Shown here piece by piece: positions 34,355 to 45,188 of a stretch of 64,000 nucleotides of DNA (position 1 is its first letter; each line of letters starts with the position of its first letter). The notes beneath the pieces were generated by a model. That model made no database searches. It worked only from the letters and a program-made list of their open reading frames with translations, and was not told the DNA's origin. A program made the translations under genes and the position numbers. The stretch comes from Mixophyes australis (Eukaryota; Chordata; Amphibia; Anura; Limnodynastidae), in NCBI GenBank assembly GCA_036250195.1, contig JAVHZZ010000006.1:190463850-190527849 (forward strand), read 5' to 3'.

Positions 34355-34562
34355 CATACTTGCCTACTTTTGGCAAGTTGTATCCGGGAGAAGGGCCTGC
34401 CTAGAGGGCGGGAGGGGGCAAACATGCCATTTGGTCGCGGGGGCTGGGCCAAAATGACGCGATTTACCGCGAATCGCATCATTTTAGCCACGCAATTGCA
34501 GGATGATGCCAGCTCTCCCGGGAGTCCGTGAGACCGACCTGAAGAGAGTTGGCAAGTGTGCC
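34355..34562. mobile_element. CATACTT-family MITE copy
   Basis: Ends CATACTTGCCTACTTTTGGC and GAGAGTTGGCAAGTGTG. Inside, CCAAAATGACGCGATTTACC is mirrored by GCATCATTTTAGCC. Non-coding. Confidence 0.65.
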
Positions 34563-34564
34563 CT

Positions 34565-35770
34565 AGGTTGCATGGACTCACCCACTCTGGCGCTGCCACC
34601 ACAATTCTATCACAGAATTTACTTTTTAAGAATGTTGATAGGTATATCATGACGGCAAAGAGATTGCTCTTTTCCTATAGTAAAGTCAGCATCATTTTAC
34701 TGCAGAACAATAGCTCCCTTAAGAAATACAAAGTTCTTTTGGCTGATGAAGGATAACTGTACATTAAAAACTGGCAGAACTAAGAATTCAAAAGAGAGTT
34801 TGGTAATATGGGAACATTGTCTACCTCTAGCCTGAATTTTCTGTGCCCCTTGGGAGCATTAACACACAGACAACAGGTGTTTACCTCTCCCCTCCTACCT
34901 TTTGCAGGCTGCAGGCCTTCATTACCATTTCCAAGCAGTCTTTGATTTTTGGAGCTAATGCGCACCTCCCCCATTCCACCCAACCCTATGGTTTCAATTA
35001 CCTCCTGAAGTCACAGGGGCCTCACTGCAGAAAGCGCCCTCATTCTTACCTCAGCCTCTGAGACAAGCTAGAGTTACAGGAAGGAGAGAGAGGAGGGGGT
35101 AGGGAGGGATAGCTGAGGGAAGAAAAGTTAGGAGGGAAGAAAAAAGAGAGATGGAAAACAAAAAAAATTGTTAGGGGAGTGGAATGAAAGCCCAACAAAG
35201 AAAAAGAGAAATCGAGTGGCCTTAGCTAAAGCAGTACCAGGCTGAAAGCCTCCACACTCTGTCAGCTCTATTATGTACAGAAGCAGCTTTAGTTGTTCTT
35301 GTGTAGAAACAGTGACTGGCAGCAGGACTGTCACTAACAAAAAGGCAGAGTGCTCAGATGTTTACCTATTGGTGTGCGTCTTGCAACTCAGTATCATATA
35401 ACAACCAGGAAGTATGTACCATATACCATATAAGCTTATGCTAACCATACACAGGCAGATCTGGTTTGAATGGTTGTCTGAATTATTAGCTATTTGTCTA
35501 ATTTGACCACACTTACAGTGAGCCTAATTTACACAGACCTCATCATTTAGCAGTTGGGCCCCCATGCCTGGATTTCATAGGTCTACATGCAGTGTAGTCA
35601 GTGTACACATTCCAATTGCAAGGTAGGTGGTTGATTGGGTGTTCCATTATTTCCATTAAGCCCCTATTGCTTTCCATGTCTTTCCATATTGTCCCATCAC
35701 CTGGTTCATACCCCAAAATAATCTAGGTCTTTGAACCACCGTAGTCTATGCAGAACCTTAAACTTAACTT
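34565..35770. other. intergenic, possible conserved block
   Basis: No gene is recognised. 34830-35060 is balanced in composition and lacks repeat features; 35060-35170 is a GA-rich tract. It may hold regulatory sequence, but nothing here proves it. Confidence 0.35.
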
Positions 35771-35773
35771 AAA

Positions 35774-36239
35774 TGGGAGCCAAGCTAGAGTACAGCATAT
35801 GAAACTTGCAATCAGTAAAAAGCTCTTAATCTGCCAGTGCGTATCTCACTTGTCAACTGAGTAGTAGTGACGTGATGATGAAACCAAAAGTTCCAAAATC
35901 GCAAATGTGAATTATAGAATTGAAGATCTCATATGGTAATACAGCCCTCTATATAACTCGGCTCAAACTCATCCTTGTAAGAATCCTAAACAACTATCCT
36001 TAATGAGAATAATAGACCCTGCACGCAATTATGTTTGAACCCCACATATAAGTATATCGGGAAAATTAATGCAAGTATAAGTTTTTATAACTGAGTCACA
36101 AGGAGAGGAGATATGAAGCCGATACACGGACTAAATAAATTATTTATCTCAGTTGACAAGTGAGATACGCACTGGAAGATTAAGAGCTTTTTACTGATTG
36201 CAAGTGTCATATGCTGGACTCTTGCTTGGCTCCCATTTT
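35774..36239. repeat. inverted-repeat element with about 85-bp arms
   Basis: The left arm (35774-35865, GGGAGCCAAGC ... GACAAG... ) is mirrored by the right arm (about 36155-36239, ACAAGTGAGATACGCACTGG ... GGCTCCC) with a few mismatches, around a 290-bp AT-rich centre. A MITE-like layout of unknown family. Confidence 0.7.
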
Positions 36240-37740
36240 TTACACGCATACGGCAACAACAAATCCTAGATAGATCGAATCTATTCACTAGATACTAACT
36301 TTGATGACTAATGCATTTCCATACTTTTGAATCTATATTGCATATATGACTATTGTGTCACAGTTTGATTATTTATATTTGACTGTATGCAATATTATTG
36401 TTGCCAATAAATCACTGCCTTTTTCTACTCACTAATTATTTACCATTTATCTTCATCCATATATGTGGACAATTTAGTCCTAATTAACTATTTACTCATT
36501 ACTCATATTTACAGTTCCCTTGAATCTAATGACTAAGCGGCAGTCACTGAAGGGTTTACCTATTTTAATATTTTCTTTTCTATCTGTTTTTCACTTGTTT
36601 TTATCCTTATATTTCGCCCTTCAAAATAAAAATATATATATTTTTTGCAATAAAGGCTACGGCCCTGTTATATGTTATATATCATTATAATACTAATATA
36701 ATAACTCATGATTTGGAATGCCCTTAGTGTCCATTGAACCCCAACTCCTTTTTCTTTCCTTTTTACTGATCCATTGTTTGAGTTGGTGGTGCACCCCCTC
36801 GATTAACATGTTAATAAGATATTGAGTTATAGTACCCATATCCATCACATGAGTGTTATCCCTTATGAGGAAAGCTCTCTCCTATTTCTTCTGCTCTATG
36901 TATAACTGAATGCTACGAATATAGACTGTAAAAACACATTGTATGTACTGTAAATATTGAAATCATCTTTATTTATGTAAATAATATACAAAAAATAGTA
37001 AAAAAATACATTTTGTTCAAAAATAAAAAAATTATATAAATGATTATTCTGTTATTGTTATTGTATTTAATTAAAAACACATTTTTATGCGTTCTGTGTG
37101 ACATTTTATTGTAATTACGCATGTGTGTATACTGCTTTTCTGTTTTGTATGCCTATATATGACAAGTACTGTTTAGGCAGAGTATACTTACACCCAGTTT
37201 CATATCGAAATGCATCTTGAGATACATTTGGACTTGAATATGGTCGGAACTTTGCTCAAGTTCTGCTTTCTTTTTTTAAAACACAACTTACATGCAAGTT
37301 GTGTTCGGACATGAATCAGGCCCTCTCTTTTCAGCTACAGTGTGTCTTCATTTCTGTATTCCGAGTCATTGGATTGCTAGACATATGTTAATTACCAGAA
37401 TTGAATGCAAGAGTGGGCATTATTAGTATTATTGCTCCAGAAAACTGGAACTGTTACTCTCGTTGTGTACTGGGCCTCAGAGAGAGTCTTCTCCCAGAAT
37501 CCTTTGGGAATTGTTGCTGAAAGCTGTTTGCTACTTGCCATGTTCTTTCTGAATTGTTCAGTAATTTTGGAGGATTTGATTTATATATTTATTATTGCTG
37601 CTTGGTCAAATCAGCTTGCATTAAACCCAGTTTGCATTACATCTGATGTATATATAGTGAACTATATTCCTAAATGTACAGAGACTATTGCCTGGTATAG
37701 GAGGTAACCAGCCGATGTCAGTCCTGACAGTCTGTATGCT
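36240..37740. other. AT-rich intergenic sequence
   Basis: Very AT-rich, with no gene. A MITE-type end (GGACATGAATCAGGCCC) lies near 37307-37323, and a palindromic AACTTGCATGTAAG-like word lies around 37285-37302. Confidence 0.4.
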
Positions 37741-37744
37741 CTTT

Positions 37745-38000
37745 ACTAGGACAACAGAATCAAACATGACACTGATAGACTGAGGCATCTAATGCTTTTC
37801 AACAAAACCACCAGAATTGGAACTATGGTTTCCCTTAAATGTCTTATAAAACCCGGATGTTATACAGTCTGGTCCCAATGCCTCCTTTTGAAGAAAGTTG
37901 TCAATAGCCTCTTTAATCTCTTCCGCCATTCATTCTGGTGTCAAATGGGAAGAAATCAAGATTGGTTGTACCAAGCTTAGGCGCTGCCTTCAGGAATTGA
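37745..38000 (-). pseudogene. L1/Tx1-type LINE reverse transcriptase fragment
   Basis: On the minus strand the frame reads AEEIKEAIDNFLQKEALGPD, then SGFYKTFKG, the N-terminal reverse-transcriptase block seen in L1/Tx1 LINEs (usual form PGPDG...FYK). After that a one-base frame change leads to TIVPILVVLLKSIRCLSLS. The Gly after GPD is replaced by Cys and there are frame changes, so it is dead. It is distinct from the CR1/L2 LINE at 5216. Confidence 0.65.
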
Positions 38001-38031
38001 GCCATCTCACCTTTACCCAGCATTGCCTCAG

Positions 38032-38264
38032 TGTTATATGCCAGCATTTCCATTTAATATATTATATATTTACTACTGTGTATATTTCTGCATTGTAACT
38101 CATTCCTGCACTACCTCAGAGTCTATGTTTTCACCTGGCTTCTCTTGGTTACTGCAATCCACATCCAGTGTGCTTGTATTCAGATCATCATTATATGCAC
38201 TGAACTGCAATAAAATGCATTATGTTTTTACTACATCACCTCATATTCCTGTTAATTCCTAACA
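38032..38264 (+). repeat. 5' LTR (233 bp)
   Basis: TG...CA ends. Contains CAATAAAATGC (polyA-signal-like, about 38208-38216). Followed by TTATTACTGGCC, where a primer-binding site would be, with no tRNA match claimed. Confidence 0.7.
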
Positions 38265-38444
38265 TTATTACTGGCCAAAAAGTTCAGAGTGTGTAGTTAG
38301 TAATGAAGAATCACCTGCTGCTATCAGCCATGCATCGGTGCTAGCAAATTGTATTGTGGAATTACAACAAGCAGTACAGATTTTAGCCAGTAGGCAGTAA
38401 GTTTAGGATGAACAAGTTACGAGTACTACAACTGTACAGACTGA

Positions 38445-38626
38445 GGGCTAGATTTACTAAGCTGCGGGTTTGAAAAAGTGGGGATGTTGCCTATAGCAAC
38501 CAATCAGATTCTAGCTGTCATTTTGTACATCATTGAATGTACTAAATAAATGAAAGCTAGAATCTGATTGGTTGCTATAGGCAACATCCCCACTTTTTCA
38601 AACCCGCAGCTTAGTAAATCTAGCCC
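38445..38626. mobile_element. palindromic MITE (GCTATAGGCAACAT family), TSD TGA
   Basis: The best copy in the window: arms GGGCTAGATTTACTAAGCTG and its complement, and mirrored GTTGCCTATAGCAACC. It is flanked by TGA on both sides (38442-38444 and 38627-38629). Inserted inside the gypsy element. Confidence 0.85.
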
Positions 38627-39000
38627 TGAGTCTCTTGAGCCTAAAGTGCACCTTCCAGAGCAAAGATTGCTTCAGCAACTTCATGAACAGTTGTAAATTG
38701 TATTTCCGTTAGCAACCAGTGTCCTCTGATACTAAAACACTGAGTGGGCCTCATTATCTCACTCCTTCAGAGAGATTTACAATCCTGGGCTTTTTCATTA
38801 AAATTGTAATGATCTTGCATTACAAACAGTGTAGGAGATTTTTTCAGCATTATCCCTCCTGTATGATGACCCATGTAGGAAATCCTCTGCTGAATCTTCA
38901 TTCCGTGCTCTAAGACAAGCTAATCGTCCCACTGAAGTATATTGTTTAGATAAGATTGATATTCAACGGCCTACAATCTGATTAGTATAATAAAAGCTGG

Positions 39001-39765
39001 TGATGAATGGAAAATGGCCAATTCAGGACATTATGAGTACCACCTGGTAATGTTATTTGACCTTTGCAATGCACCTGTAGTGTTCCAAGACCTCATCAAC
39101 GATAGCAGCACAGTGGCCTAGTGGTTAGCACATCTGCCTCACAGCGCTGGGATCATGAGTTCGATTCCCGACCATGGCCTTATCTGTGTGGAGTTTGTAT
39201 GTTCTCCCTGTGTTTGCGTGGGTTTCCTCCGGGTGCTCCGGTTTCCTCCCACACTCCAAAAACATACTGGTAGGTCAATTGGCTGCAATCAAAAATTGAC
39301 CCTAGTCTCTCCCTCTCTGTCTGTCTCTGTGTGTGAGTGTGTGTCTATAGTAGGGAATTTAGACTGTAAGCTCCAATGGGGCAGGGACTGATGTGAACGA
39401 GTTCTCTGTACAGCGCTGCGGAATTAGTGGCGCTATATAAAATAAATGATGATGATGATAGTCTCCAGGATTTCTTGGGACATTTCGTTGTGGTTTATCT
39501 TGACAATATTATGATTTATTCCTTTAGTCTCACAGAACATCGAGACCATGTATGCCAAGTCCTTGAACACCTAAGATTTAAAAAGTTGTTTGACAAAAGA
39601 GAGAAATGTGAATTTGGAATGCCTCAGGTCTCCTTTTTGGGATACATCATATCTGCTGAAGGCTTCTCTATGTATCCCATCATGGTCCAAGCCATATTGG
39701 ATTGGACAGTGCCTGTAAAACTCAAGGCAATCCAAAGATTTCTGGGGTTCGCTAACTAAAATAGA
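39001..39765 (+). pseudogene. Ty3/gypsy reverse transcriptase, split by a SINE
   Basis: Before the SINE the frame reads [18 protein letters not shown], then VVFQDLIND. After it the frame continues SLQDFLGHFVVVYLDNIMIY, HRDHVCQVLEHLR, KREKCEFG, VSFLGYIISAEGFS and IQRFLGFAN, with a stop at 39757-39759. This is the palm region of gypsy RT. The catalytic motif reads YLDN, with the second Asp of the usual YxDD changed to Asn, so the enzyme would be dead even without the insertion. RNase H-like wording follows to about 39990 in broken frames. Confidence 0.8.
39105..39456 (+). mobile_element. V-SINE-like SINE, full length, inside gypsy RT
   Basis: Head GTGGCCTAGTGGTTAGCAC with B box GTTCGATTCCC, core GTTTCCTCCGGGTGCTCCGG, tail GGCGCTATATAAAATAAATG and (GAT)n. 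The short flanks GATAG (39101-39105, 39457-39461) may be the target duplication. Confidence 0.85.
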
Positions 39766-40019
39766 AGATTCAAACCAGCCTTTTCTTTTATTGTATCACA
39801 GCACTCACAAAGAGAGGCGCAGATCTGCCCCCCTGGTCCCCTCAGGCCTCACAAGCTTTCAAATCTTTAAACAAAGTTTTAACTTCTGCACCAGTTTTGC
39901 AACATCTTGATCCTCGATTGTTATTCTTTGTTGAGATAGACACCTCAGATGTGGGAGCTGAAGCAATTCTGTTGCAAGCTGTGACTTTGTATATTTCTCC
40001 ATTGTATTACTAGAAACAG

Positions 40020-40276
40020 TGTTCTATACTTGCATTTCCATAAGGGCTGTAGATATTTCTGCATTGCTACAAAGATTGTGTTATATTTATGCATTGTTTT
40101 TTTGGCTGTTACTCATCCCTGCACTTCCTCAGAGTCTGTGTTTTCACCTGGCATTTCTTGATTACTGCAATAACCAGTGTGTTTGGATTCAGACCATTAT
40201 TATATGAACTGTACTACAATAAACTCTATTATGTTTTTACTCCAACATCACCTTGTATTCCTGTGAATTCCTAACA
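40020..40276 (+). repeat. 3' LTR (257 bp)
   Basis: Partner of 38032-38264, with several substitutions and small indels between them, so the insertion is not recent. TG...CA ends are intact, and CAATAAAC lies near 40217-40224. Confidence 0.7.
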
Positions 40277-40506
40277 CTAGTAGCACTTACCCTCACACAG
40301 GTAGCACTTTCACTCGCGGCACATTCACACTTGATTATGCAAACCCTGCCACATGACCAGACCCCCCACATATAAAACATGTCATCGACTGACCTGAATA
40401 GAAACAGATACCTCGTTCATGTCCAAAGAATAAGGCAGATGTTGGTTTACCAAAACCCTCCAACCAGTCCAGACACTATCAGCATCTTTACTCTTTGGTA
40501 GATATG

Positions 40507-40742
40507 CAGGGCCGGATTAACCTGAGGTCTAACTGGGCTACAGCCCAGGGGCCTCGGGCATCCAGGGGGCCCATGACAGAGTCTGAAGGACAACAGTGAC
40601 AGGAGAAGGTGAGCGCTTGTGGGGAGGGGGCGGCCGGCTAACAGGGAGGGCTCACGGGGGGCAGCTGCCGTCTATCTGGGTGGAGGGCCTCATGGGGGAA
40701 TGGGGGCCCTCTTAGCCCAGGGGCCTCCATTCCCTTAATCCG
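40507..40742. mobile_element. hAT-type MITE, right tip missing, TSD intact
   Basis: The left end CAGGGCCGGATTAA and body match the element at 13537-13911. The right end stops at TTAATCCG instead of running on to GGCCCTG. Both flanks are the same 8 bp, TAGATATG (40499-40506 and 40743-40750). Confidence 0.8.
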
Positions 40743-40750
40743 TAGATATG

Positions 40751-41510
40751 ATACCAGATCACAATGCTTCCTGAGCCAATTTCCTCTTACAAAAAATATA
40801 ATTTGGAAATGTAAGGGAAATTAACCTTCTGCGTCCCTAAACCTGAATTTGCCCAGAATCCATTTCAGCTAGACATAAGCTTACAACTCACATCATACCT
40901 GTGCAAATATGTTTGCAGGTACAAAACCATGGTGACAGTATCAAACAACTTCCCAGATCCACTATTCTATTCTATATACTATTGGTATTTCTCTGTGGGC
41001 CATTTTGTGTGTAATTCACAGCAGATTGGTCAGTGTATATCAAAGATAACTGATGTTACTTGTGGCGGTCCTGCCTCAGTTAAAGCATGGAATTCTTGTG
41101 TATTATTCTGTATTGAGACGTCCATCTTTTCATTCTCAAGATTCTGATCCCTTGACTGCTGCATTGATTCTTATAATATGGATGGTTCAATGTACCATAC
41201 TGATTTTCAGCCTTCCTCACCCTCATTCACTACTGCTAAGGTATTTCTCCTCCTTTCTGTGTCCCACCTGCTCCATTTATCTGCTGGGCTCTGTTGACGT
41301 GACTGACGCTGTGTCCTGATTGGAAGACCTCAGAACCATAGTTCCTGAGTGCCAAGCATGTACCGCCCCAGCTGCACAGTAACTGAGATGCCAGTGGCAG
41401 GGAGCAGCAAGGGGGAATATCCCCCTATGTTAAGGGCCGAGCACCCAGCCTCTGTTGCCCACTGTGGATTTCCCTGGGTATCTTGGTGGGCCAGTCCGAC
41501 CCTGGTAATA
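40751..41510. other. intergenic, with a hAT-like end at its right border
   Basis: No gene is seen. At about 41483-41505 the complement of a CAGGGTCGGACTGGCCCACC terminus (hAT-like) is present, immediately before the reversed minisatellite. The matching left end was not found. Confidence 0.4.
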
Positions 41511-41514
41511 TGAG

Positions 41515-41790
41515 GAAATATAAGAAGAGTTTATATGAAATAATAGGAGTAGATATACAGAGATGTTATATGGAGTAATAGGAGGAGCTCTAGGAGAGGT
41601 TATATGGAGTAATAGGGAGGGAGGCTATACGCAGTGGGGAAACTACAGGGTTTGCAACCGCTACTCAAAAGAGCGGAGGCCTTCCCTGATCAGGAGGAGC
41701 TAAAGGCGCAGGTTATATGGGGTAGTAGGGAAAACTGGTTTGAAGGGGAATATATTGAGCATAAGGAGGAATTATATGGAGAAATTACAA
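41515..41790 (-). repeat. 35-bp minisatellite, array 3 (reverse orientation, degenerate)
   Basis: Plus-strand wording GGTTATATGGAGTAATAGGAGGAG is the complement of the 35-bp unit at 26.7 and 28.6 kb. About 7 worn copies. The 74-codon frame across it is a repeat artefact. Confidence 0.75.
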
Positions 41791-41799
41791 AGAGCCTAA

Positions 41800-43105
41800 A
41801 TTATATGTATATGCTATGTTGTACAGAGGAACAGGAAGCATTACAGGGAGAACTTTAATGCAACAAAAGATATAGACAAAGGAGCATTTATATGTGTACA
41901 GCAGAAATTAAAGGCAGAGATTTATCTTAGAACTGATCTCTTCTCTCCCTATCAGCCCCTCAGGCACCCTTTGTACAACATCCTAAAAAGGAGGAGGAGG
42001 ATATGAGGAAATCTTTATACACTGCCTGAGGGTCTGCAAATCAGAAACAGGACGCTAGTAGCCTACATATAAACACCAGCCACGTCTCACCCTATACATC
42101 ACCCAAGCTGCCTGGGGGATAAAGCAAGGTGACAGACTACTTTAAAAAAAAACAGACAAATCCACTAAGCCTTCAATCAATTTTTATGTTTAAAAATTTA
42201 AAACTTGTTTTCAATTTTTTATATTAATTTGTTTTAATAAAGGCATCCAGTTAAAATCTTTATATAAAGGGCAGATCCAGCTTTAGTGGATTTAACATAA
42301 TTGTATTTTTTAAAAATAAACACCCTGAGGCTCACATATGAAACTGAAAAACCGCATTGCAGATGCTGCTTTGTGAGTTTTGTGCAAACATACAGATTTT
42401 TATCATACTTACCTACTCTTCTGGAATGTCTGAATTGCGGGATTTCTCCCAGACTGCCGGGTTAGTAGGCCACACTCCTGGATCTGGCTTGAACTTTTTT
42501 AGAAAGATTGCCCCATTGCGCAGTGGGCTATGATGATGCAAATTCGAGATGTCAATTCCCCCCCTGCATTTGTTCCTTGGACCCCCCGGGATCCCCCATA
42601 TAGGTGGTATAAAAAGTAGGCAGGTATGTTTATGGGTAAGCGCATGGACTTATGGGTCATGCTGGTGATGTCTACAGGGCTGCAAAAGTTTTCACCTTGT
42701 AACAAGTAGAGCTGGATGGATTGCAGGTGTTACTTGCAGAGTTTGGGTTAGGAGCATGAGTAATTCTCCTTATGCACTAACAAGCAAAATTTAGATTTTG
42801 TTTTGTCAGACAATATTATTAAAATAAAATAAAGGGGCAGAGGAGCTGAATTTAGGAGCTTTTTTTCCCCTTTATTTTTTGAAGCCCTCTGAGATGCCAG
42901 AGACCGGGTACATTTTTATGGAAAAAGTTTTGACCTTCCAATTCCAATTTGTAGTAATCAATGCAGTCCTAATGCCCACTCATTTTCATGACTAATGTAA
43001 GACATAAATTAAGCTAAATTGATCAGTATTTTATAAATGATGAAAAAGTAGCTGCTGAGTGTTAGACTCTTAGATACGGTTTGCACCGTACACATTTTCA
43101 GGTGA
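41800..43105. other. intergenic; one degenerate MITE
   Basis: 42411-42632 starts CATACTTACCTACTCTTCTGG and ends AGTAGGCAGGTATG, a worn CATACTT-family MITE. The rest is anonymous AT-rich DNA. Confidence 0.45.
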
Positions 43106-43384
43106 ACACACACACACAGTGTCGCCATCAGGGGGGGTACAGCCAGTAAGGCTGCGAGGGGCCCCGACAGATTAAGGGGCCCGGACATAACCTTCCGTCT
43201 GTCCGGGCTCCTATCCCAACCGCCTGTCTACTGTCCCCCTCCGCGATGCGGTGGCTTCCAGACACAGATGGGCTGGGAGCGCATGGCACGGTGACTCATC
43301 ACTGTGCAGCACGTTCCCAGTCAGACAGTGACTGTGAGCTGCTGCATTGTGCCCATCACAAGGTAAGTGAATTGGGGGCATAGT

Positions 43385-45005
43385 ATTTACTGTGATATGG
43401 GGGAAATGGAGCATGTAATCTGATGGGGGAGTGGACAATATCATCATCATCATCAACATTTATTTATATAGCGCCAGCAAATTCCGTAGCGCTTTACAAT
43501 TGGGAACAAACATTAATAAGACAATACTGGGTAATACATACAGACAAATAGGTAAAAGAACCCTGCTCGCAAGCTTACAATCTATGGGACCATATAGTGT
43601 GATGATGGGGGGGAAGTAGAGCTTGTAATGTGATGAGGGGGGAGTGGAGCTTGTAATGTGATGAGGGGGGAGTGGAGCATGTAATGTGATGAGGGGGGAG
43701 TGGAGCTTGTAATGGGATGAGGGGGGGAGTGGAGCATGTACTGTGATGAGGTGGGGGAGTGGAGCAAATAATGTGATGAGAGGGGAGGCGATGAAGGGCG
43801 GGAGTGGAGCATATAATGTGATGAAGGGGGAGTGGAGCATGTAATGTGATGAAGGGGGAGTGGAGCATGTAATGTGATGAGGTGGGAGTGGAGCATGTAA
43901 TGTGATGAGGGGGGAGTGGAGCATGTAATGGGATGAGGGGGGGGAGTGGAGCATGTACTGTGATGAGGTGGGGGAGTGGAGCAAATAATGTGATGAGAGG
44001 GGAGGCGATGAAGGGCGGGAGTGGAGCATATAATGTGATGAAGGGGGGAGTAGAGAATAAAATGTGATGAAGGGGAGGGGGGAGTGGAGCATGTAATGTG
44101 ATGAGGGGGGAGTGGAGCATGTAATGTGATGAGGGGGGAGTGGAGCATGTAATGTGATGAGGGGGGAGTGGAGCATGTAATGTGATGAGTGGGGAGTGGA
44201 GCATGTAATGTGATGAGTGGGGAGTGGAGCATGTAATGTGATGGGGGGGGGGGGGGGAGTGGAGCATGTAATGTGATGGGGGGGGGGAGTGGAGCATGTA
44301 ATGTGATGGGGGGGGAGTGGAGCATGTAATGTGATGAGGGGGGAGTGGAGCATGTAATGTGATGAGGGGGGAGTGGAGCATGTAATGCGATGAGGGGGGA
44401 GTGGAGCATGTAATGCGATGGGGGGGGAGTGGAGCATGCAATGTGATGAGGGGGGAGTGGAGCTTGTAATGTGATGAGGGGGGAGTGGAGCATGTAATGT
44501 GATGAGGGGGGAGTGGAGCATGTAATGTGATGAGGGGGGAGTGGAGCATGTAATGTGATGAGGGGGGAGTGGAGCATGTAATGTGATGAGGGGGGAGTGG
44601 AGCTTGTAATGTGATGAGGCGGGAGTGGAGCTTGTAATGTGATGAGGCGGGAGTGGAGCTTGTAATGTGATGAGGGGGGAGTGGAGCATGTAATGTGATG
44701 AGGGGGGAGTGAAGCTTGTAATGGGATGAGGGGGGGAGTGGAGCATGTAATGTGATGAGGGGGGGAGTGGAGCATATAATGTGATGAAGGGAGGAGTAGA
44801 GAATAAAATGTGATGAAGGGGAGGGGGGAGTGGAGCATGTAATGTGATGAGGTGGGGGAGTGGAGCAAATATTGTGATGAGGGAGGAGTCGAGGAAGGGC
44901 GGGAGTGGAGCATGTAATTAGATGAGGGGGGAGTGGAGCATGTACTGTGATGAGGGAGGGGGGAGGCATGTACTGTGATGACGAGGAGAGTGGAGCATAT
45001 AATGT
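43385..45005 (+). repeat. 28-bp G-rich minisatellite (about 50 units)
   Basis: Unit GTGGAGCATGTAATGTGATGAGGGGGGA, with variation mainly in the G-run and in CATG/CTTG/CAAA. A composite block (GTACTGTGATGAGGTGGGG ... GAGGCGATGAAGGGCGGG) appears at about 43731-43840 and again at 43960-44050, and in worn form at 44840-44910, so longer segments were copied inside the array. Because 28 is not a multiple of 3 and the minus strand lacks stops, all three minus frames stay open for over 1.2 kb. Confidence 0.95.
43441..43592 (-). mobile_element. LINE/SINE 3' tail inserted in the minisatellite
   Basis: (CAT)n, ATTTATTTATATAGCGCCAGC, AGCGCTTTACAATTGGG and GCAAGCTTACAATCTATGGG. Repeat units exist on both sides (before 43437 and from 43596), so the tail landed inside an already existing array. 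Confidence 0.75.
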
Positions 45006-45008
45006 GAA

Positions 45009-45188
45009 CTTTAAATTTCAGTGTACAAATAAGCTATCAAGTATTTGTGTGATACATGAAAAAACAGTCAGTATTTAACTTATGTGCAAAACAGAATACT
45101 AATTTGCACCCCTTGCATTGTAACATGGTTTTGTCCAGGAGACTGAAATAAGAAGTTTCTCAAGTTAAGATCCTTAATGAATCAGTTC
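45009..45188. mobile_element. single arm of a palindromic MITE
   Basis: Matches the right half of the inner MITE at 24901-25229, from its centre (CTTTAAATTTCAGTGTAC) to TTAATGAATCAG. The terminal GGCCC and the whole left arm are missing. It sits at the end of the minisatellite. Confidence 0.8.

Larger units (their letters stand above)
38032..40276 (+). mobile_element. LTR-flanked, internally deleted Ty3/gypsy element with nested insertions
   Basis: Two related LTRs (38032-38264 and 40020-40276) both start TGTT and end TTCCTAACA, and share words such as CCTCAGAGTCT, TGTTTTCACCTGGC and TTATGTTTTTACT. Between them are only about 1.75 kb instead of about 5 kb: a scrap that may be gag, a palindromic MITE (38445-38626), and part of reverse transcriptase split by a SINE (39105-39456). 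The 5-bp flanks (CTCAG and CTAGT) do not match, so no clear target duplication. Confidence 0.75.

Noticed and set aside
38445..38626. MicroRNA-like hairpin
   Set aside because: It is a dispersed palindromic MITE with a 3-bp target duplication and at least two other copies in the window.
43460..44969. Three long proline/histidine-rich proteins on the minus strand
   Set aside because: They are translations of a 28-bp minisatellite with no stop codons in any minus frame; no promoter, splice or codon signal supports expression.
43385..45005. CRISPR-like array
   Set aside because: Units are directly tandem with no unique spacers, in a vertebrate genome; this is a minisatellite.
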